From: an uncultured beta proteobacterium
Lineage (GTDB): Bacteria; Pseudomonadota; Gammaproteobacteria; Burkholderiales; Burkholderiaceae_C
Direction: 5' to 3'
NCBI GenBank assembly: GCA_903958915.1
Contig: CAJBVC010000279.1
Coordinates: 1-9,052 of the forward strand
DNA length: 9,052 nucleotides
Shown: in pieces, positions 5,945-9,052 of the stretch
How the letters are laid out: each line of letters begins with the position of its first letter
Position numbering within the stretch: the stretch's first letter is position 1
The notes under the pieces: generated by a model
Database searches by the model: none
Told to the model about the DNA's origin: nothing
What the model saw: only the letters and a program-made list of their open reading frames with translations
Program-made: the position numbers and the translations under genes

Positions 5945-6802
5945 ATGACGCAGATTGCCCCGCTGGACGGCCAGCCTGAGGTTGCCCTGTCTGCAATGTC
6001 CGCCAGCCCCGAGGTGGTGGACCATGTGGCAGTTGCCCGGTTGTATGGCGAGCCCCTGTTTGCCATGCCCCAGGACCTGTACATCCCGCCGGATGCCCTG
6101 GAAGTATTTCTCGAAGCCTTTGAGGGACCGCTGGACCTGCTGCTGTACCTGATCCGCAAACAGAATTTCAACATTCTGGACATTCCCATGCTCAGCGTGA
6201 CCAGGCAGTATCTGGTTTACGTGGAGCAGATTCGCAAGCGCAATCTGGAACTTGCGGCCGAGTACCTGCTGATGGCGGCGATGCTGATCGAGATCAAGTC
6301 GCGCATGCTGCTGCCACCCAAGAAGGTAGCCGGCGGTGAGGAAGCCGAAGACCCGCGGGCCGAACTGGTGCGCCGCCTGATCGAGTACGAGCAAATGAAG
6401 CTGGCTGCGGCGCGGCTCAATGCGATCCCGCAGTTTGGACGCGACTTTCTCAAGGCCGAAGTGTTTATCGAGCAGGCACTGCAACCCCGCTTTCCTGACG
6501 TGCATGTGACCGATCTGGCAGACGCATGGCGCGAAATCCTGAAACGCGCCAGGCTGGTGCAGCACCACAAGATCAGCCGCGAAGAACTCTCGGTCCGCGA
6601 ACACATGAGCATGGTTCTCAAGCGTCTGCAAGGTCGCAAATTCGTGGGATTTGAGGATTTGTTTGATCCGGCCAGCGGCGCGCCGGTACTGGTGGTGACC
6701 TTTATCGCCATGCTCGAACTGGCCAAGGAAACGCTGATCGAGATTACCCAGGCCGAAGCTTTTGCGCCGATTTACGTGCGCCTGGCCTACACCCCCACCT
6801 GA
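5945..6802 (+). CDS. scpA: Segregation and condensation protein A (kleisin)
   Basis: A 285-residue kleisin that, with ScpB, bridges the SMC head domains and is needed for chromosome compaction and segregation in the cytoplasm. Seen: FEGPLDLLLYLIRKQNFNI (59-77), the N-terminal kleisin motif that binds the SMC neck, LELAAEYLLMAAMLIEIKSR (101-120) followed by MLLPPKK, a variable acidic linker (about 128-140), and the C-terminal winged-helix segment VLVVTFIAMLELAKE (248-262) that contacts the SMC head. The first 45 or so residues are family-variable. No Shine-Dalgarno is seen before ATG 5945 because a dispersed repeat abuts it. ATG 5996 (residue 18, with TGAGG about 14 bases upstream) is a possible alternative start. 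Neither scpB nor smc is in the window. The next gene follows after 12 bases. Confidence 0.95.
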   Translation: MTQIAPLDGQPEVALSAMSASPEVVDHVAVARLYGEPLFAMPQDLYIPPDALEVFLEAFEGPLDLLLYLIRKQNFNILDIPMLSVTRQYLVYVEQIRKRNLELAAEYLLMAAMLIEIKSRMLLPPKKVAGGEEAEDPRAELVRRLIEYEQMKLAAARLNAIPQFGRDFLKAEVFIEQALQPRFPDVHVTDLADAWREILKRARLVQHHKISREELSVREHMSMVLKRLQGRKFVGFEDLFDPASGAPVLVVTFIAMLELAKETLIEITQAEAFAPIYVRLAYTPT

Positions 6803-6814
6803 CCGGAAAATCCC

Positions 6815-8110
6815 ATGTCCATGCAAAGCCAATACGAGCAGAAGCGACGTGTCGCGCTGGAGGCGATTCGCATCGTTCGGGACGGCGACACCATCGTGGT
6901 ACCTACCGGAGTCGGCGAACCCCCGGCCCTCTTGACCGCGCTGTCCGAGTCCCGCCGCAGTTTTCGGGATGTGCGCATCTGCCAAATTCTGCCGATGCGC
7001 AAGTTTGACTACTTCGACGCAGAGACAGTCGACCATGTGCGCCACCTGGCCTATTTTTTCAGCGGCACCTCGCGCCCTGGGGGCCTGGAGGGCTGGACCG
7101 ATTTCATCCCGGCCAATTTTTCCGAAATTCCGGAACTGCTGCAGCGCCAGCAGATACCTGCCGACGTGGTGTTCAGCATGGCCTCGCCGATGGACGAACA
7201 CGGCTACTTTTCACTCTCGCTGGCCCCGGACTACACCATGGCGGCGATCGCAAAGGCGCGTGCCATCGTGCTGGAGGTCAACCCCAACGTGCCGTTTGCC
7301 AATGGCGACTGTCACATCCATGTTTCGCATGTGACCGCCGTCACCGAGAGCGCCGACCCTATTTTTGAGGTGGGCCTGCCCAAGATCGGTCCGGTGCAGG
7401 AGGCCATCGGCAAGTATGTCGCGGACATGATCCCGGATGGTGCGACGCTGCAGATCGGCTATGGCGGCATTCCCGACGCGGTGGTGATGCAACTCACGCA
7501 CAAGCGCGACCTCGGTGTGCACACCGAGATGGTGGGAGACGGCATCATGACGCTGGTCGAGGCCGGCGCCGTCACCAATGCACGCAAGAATTTCATGCCG
7601 GGCAAGATGGTGGCCACCTTTGCGCTGGGCTCCAGGAAGCTGTACCAGTTCCTGCACCGCAACCAAGCCCTGGAAATGCACCCGGTCAGCCTGACCAACG
7701 ACCCCTACATCGCGGGCCAGAACGACAACCTGCACGCCGTCAACGCCACCATGCAGATCGACTTTCTGGGTCAATGTGGCTCCGAGAGCCTGGGTTTCCT
7801 TCCCTACTCCGGCACCGGCGGCCAGACCGATTTTGTGCGCGCCGCGAATCGTTCCAGAGGCGGCAAAGCGTTCATCGTGCTGCCCTCCACCGCCAAGAAC
7901 GACACCATTTCGCGCATCGTGCCCTGGCTGTCGCCAGGCACCCATGTCAGCACCACCAAGAACGATATCAACTACGTGGTGACTGAATTTGGTGTGGCCC
8001 AGTTGCGCGGCAAATCGGCCCACCAACGCTGCGAAGCGTTGATTGCCATTGCCCACCCGAACTTCCGCGAGGAGCTGCGCATTGCTGCCAGGAAGATGAA
8101 GCTACTGTAA
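6815..8110 (+). CDS. Acetyl-CoA hydrolase / 4-hydroxybutyrate CoA-transferase family protein
   Basis: A 431-residue class I-type CoA-transferase of the AbfT/Cat2 (acetyl-CoA hydrolase/transferase) family, a cytoplasmic enzyme moving CoA between acetyl-CoA and a short carboxylate through a glutamyl-CoA intermediate. Seen: N-terminal GDTIVVPTGVGEPPALL (24-40), SMASPMDEHGYFSL (121-134), IGYGGIPDAV (214-223), Glu238 in LGVHTEMVGDG (233-243), which is the catalytic Glu in 4-hydroxybutyrate CoA-transferases, and GTGGQTDFVRAA (333-344), the conserved glycine-rich turn. The C-terminal VVTEFGVAQLRGKS (388-401) is also typical. Length is normal for the family. The substrate cannot be read from sequence: 4-hydroxybutyrate, propionate, succinate or plain hydrolysis are all possible. 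The start is 12 bases after scpA with a GGA-containing site; no other enzyme of a 4-hydroxybutyrate pathway is adjacent. Confidence 0.88.
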   Translation: MSMQSQYEQKRRVALEAIRIVRDGDTIVVPTGVGEPPALLTALSESRRSFRDVRICQILPMRKFDYFDAETVDHVRHLAYFFSGTSRPGGLEGWTDFIPANFSEIPELLQRQQIPADVVFSMASPMDEHGYFSLSLAPDYTMAAIAKARAIVLEVNPNVPFANGDCHIHVSHVTAVTESADPIFEVGLPKIGPVQEAIGKYVADMIPDGATLQIGYGGIPDAVVMQLTHKRDLGVHTEMVGDGIMTLVEAGAVTNARKNFMPGKMVATFALGSRKLYQFLHRNQALEMHPVSLTNDPYIAGQNDNLHAVNATMQIDFLGQCGSESLGFLPYSGTGGQTDFVRAANRSRGGKAFIVLPSTAKNDTISRIVPWLSPGTHVSTTKNDINYVVTEFGVAQLRGKSAHQRCEALIAIAHPNFREELRIAARKMKLL

Positions 8111-8164
8111 ACGGTTAGTATTCGGGCCGTTCACGCAACCCTTTTTACTTCTGGAAGGCGACCC
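8111..8164 (+). other. Short spacer between CoA-transferase gene and panB
   Basis: A 54-base gap. It holds a weak inverted pair, AACGG (beginning at the CoA-transferase stop codon) and CCGTT near 8127-8131, followed some bases later by CTTTTTAC. The stem is short, the loop long and the T run distant, so it is not a convincing terminator; read-through into panB is possible. No promoter stands out. Confidence 0.3.
8153..8158 (+). promoter_or_regulatory. Shine-Dalgarno site of panB
   Basis: GGAAGG 6 bases before ATG 8165. It favours this start over the internal ATG at 8231 (residue 23), which would give a protein closer to the usual PanB length. Confidence 0.7.
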
Positions 8165-9052
8165 ATGGTGCAAGACGCTGGCAACAATACCTCGGCCTCA
8201 CCCTACGGCACGCTGCCGCCGGCGTCGCCGATGGCAACGCGCAAACCGATCAGCCTGCCGCGACTACTGGAGATGCACAGCCGCGGCGAGAAGATCGCCA
8301 TGGTGACCGCCTACGATGCCACCTTCGCGGCAGTAGCCGATGCCGCGGGCATTGAGTGCATCCTTGTTGGCGACTCGCTGGGCATGGTGTGCCGCGGCCT
8401 GCACAGCACCGTGGGCGTGACGCTGGAAGACATGCGTTACCACACCGAATCGGTCGCACGCGGGCTGCGCCGGGCTCAGGGCACGGCCTGGCTGATTGGC
8501 GACATGCCCTTTAGCACCTACCAGGAGTCACGCGAGCAGGCCGTGCGCAGTGCCTCGGTGCTGATGCAGGCGGGTGCCCACATGGTCAAACTCGAAGGCG
8601 GCGGCTGGACCACCGAGACGGTGCGCTTTCTGGTGGAGCGCGGTATTCCGGTCTGCGCCCATCTGGGGCTCACGCCCCAGACGGTCCATGCACTGGGCGG
8701 CTACCGGGTACAGGGCAAGACCACCGCCAGCGCCGAAACGCTCAAGCGCCAGGCCCACGAATTACAGGATGCCGGTGCTTCGATGCTGGTGCTGGAGATG
8801 GTACCCGCCCAGTTGTCGAGTGAACTCACCGCAGAGCTGCAGCACTGCGCGACCATTGGCATTGGCGCTGGCAAAGGTACGGCCGGTCAGGTGCTGGTAC
8901 TGCATGACATGCTGGGCGTCAACCTGGGGAAAAATCCCAAGTTTGTGCGCAATTTCATGCTCGAGTCCAACAGTATTCGTGGTGCACTGGAAGCCTATGT
9001 AGCTGCCGTCAAGAGTGGCAGCTTCCCGGACGACGCATTGCACGCGTGGTGA
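8165..9052 (+). CDS. panB: 3-methyl-2-oxobutanoate hydroxymethyltransferase (ketopantoate hydroxymethyltransferase)
   Basis: A complete 295-residue enzyme (EC 2.1.2.11) that adds a hydroxymethyl group from 5,10-methylenetetrahydrofolate to 2-oxoisovalerate to make ketopantoate, the first committed step to pantothenate and CoA. Seen: [10 protein letters not shown] (46-55), LVGDSLGMV (67-75) with metal ligand Asp70, IGDMPFSTY (111-119) with Asp113, MVKLEGG (140-146) with Lys142, [19 protein letters not shown] (162-180), catalytic Glu211 in VLEMVP, and IGIGAG (231-236). These correspond to E. coli Asp45, Asp84, Lys112 and Glu181. It is about 30 residues longer than E. coli PanB, mostly from a Pro/Ser/Ala-rich N-terminal tail (1-25), with 4 more residues between Asp70 and Asp113. 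The TGA is the last triplet of the window, so whether panC follows is unknown. Placement after a CoA-transferase may be incidental. Confidence 0.97.
   Translation: MVQDAGNNTSASPYGTLPPASPMATRKPISLPRLLEMHSRGEKIAMVTAYDATFAAVADAAGIECILVGDSLGMVCRGLHSTVGVTLEDMRYHTESVARGLRRAQGTAWLIGDMPFSTYQESREQAVRSASVLMQAGAHMVKLEGGGWTTETVRFLVERGIPVCAHLGLTPQTVHALGGYRVQGKTTASAETLKRQAHELQDAGASMLVLEMVPAQLSSELTAELQHCATIGIGAGKGTAGQVLVLHDMLGVNLGKNPKFVRNFMLESNSIRGALEAYVAAVKSGSFPDDALHAW

Noticed and set aside
5858..7201. Minus-strand open frame of 447 codons across scpA and the CoA-transferase gene
   Set aside because: It is antisense to two well-recognised genes, spans the repeat and two gene boundaries, and has shadow-type composition.
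8108..8150. Possible rho-independent terminator after the CoA-transferase gene
   Set aside because: The inverted pair is only 5 bp with a 12-base loop and the T run is not adjacent to the stem.

Overview
The window looks like a chromosomal segment of a betaproteobacterium, most likely Burkholderiales/Comamonadaceae (Rhodoferax- or Polaromonas-like). The evidence is the high GC content, a DUF3460 protein directly upstream of scpA, the strongly betaproteobacterial ScpA sequence, and two copies of an approximately 53-60 bp dispersed element of a kind I recall from Comamonadaceae genomes. The genus assignment is inference.

Left part (1-5539, minus strand): a tightly packed operon for the membrane arm of a group 4 [NiFe]-hydrogenase-like, complex-I-related complex. 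It reads hyfB, hyfC, hyfE, hyfF and then the first 150 codons of hyfG, which runs off the left edge. Three consecutive junctions are 4-bp ATGA stop/start overlaps and the fourth is a 4-bp gap, so translational coupling is likely. HyfB and HyfF are antiporter-like (NuoL/M/N) proton-channel subunits, HyfC is NuoH-like, HyfE contains a NuoK-like part, and HyfG begins with a NuoC-like 30-kDa domain. There is no gene for HyfA (ferredoxin-like) or HyfD (the third antiporter-like subunit). The catalytic part of HyfG lies outside the window, so it cannot be decided here whether this is a true H2-evolving hydrogenase or an energy-converting-hydrogenase-related (Ehr) complex without the Ni ligands.

Middle (5540-5672): a 133-bp divergent intergenic region that should hold the promoters of both the hyf operon and the rightward genes. 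No strong promoter match is visible.

Right part (5673-9052, plus strand): a DUF3460 small protein, scpA (kleisin subunit of the SMC-ScpAB condensin), a 4-hydroxybutyrate CoA-transferase/acetyl-CoA hydrolase family enzyme with its catalytic Glu, and panB (ketopantoate hydroxymethyltransferase), complete and ending on the last base of the window. These are co-directional but functionally mixed: chromosome segregation, acyl-CoA metabolism and pantothenate/CoA synthesis.

The most unusual signal is the dispersed element. One copy lies between the DUF3460 gene and scpA and ends 5 bases before the scpA start. The other lies inside the hyfG reading frame and is translated in frame as an apparent extra loop in the NuoC-like domain. 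No RNA genes, CRISPR arrays, insertion sequences or phage genes were seen.
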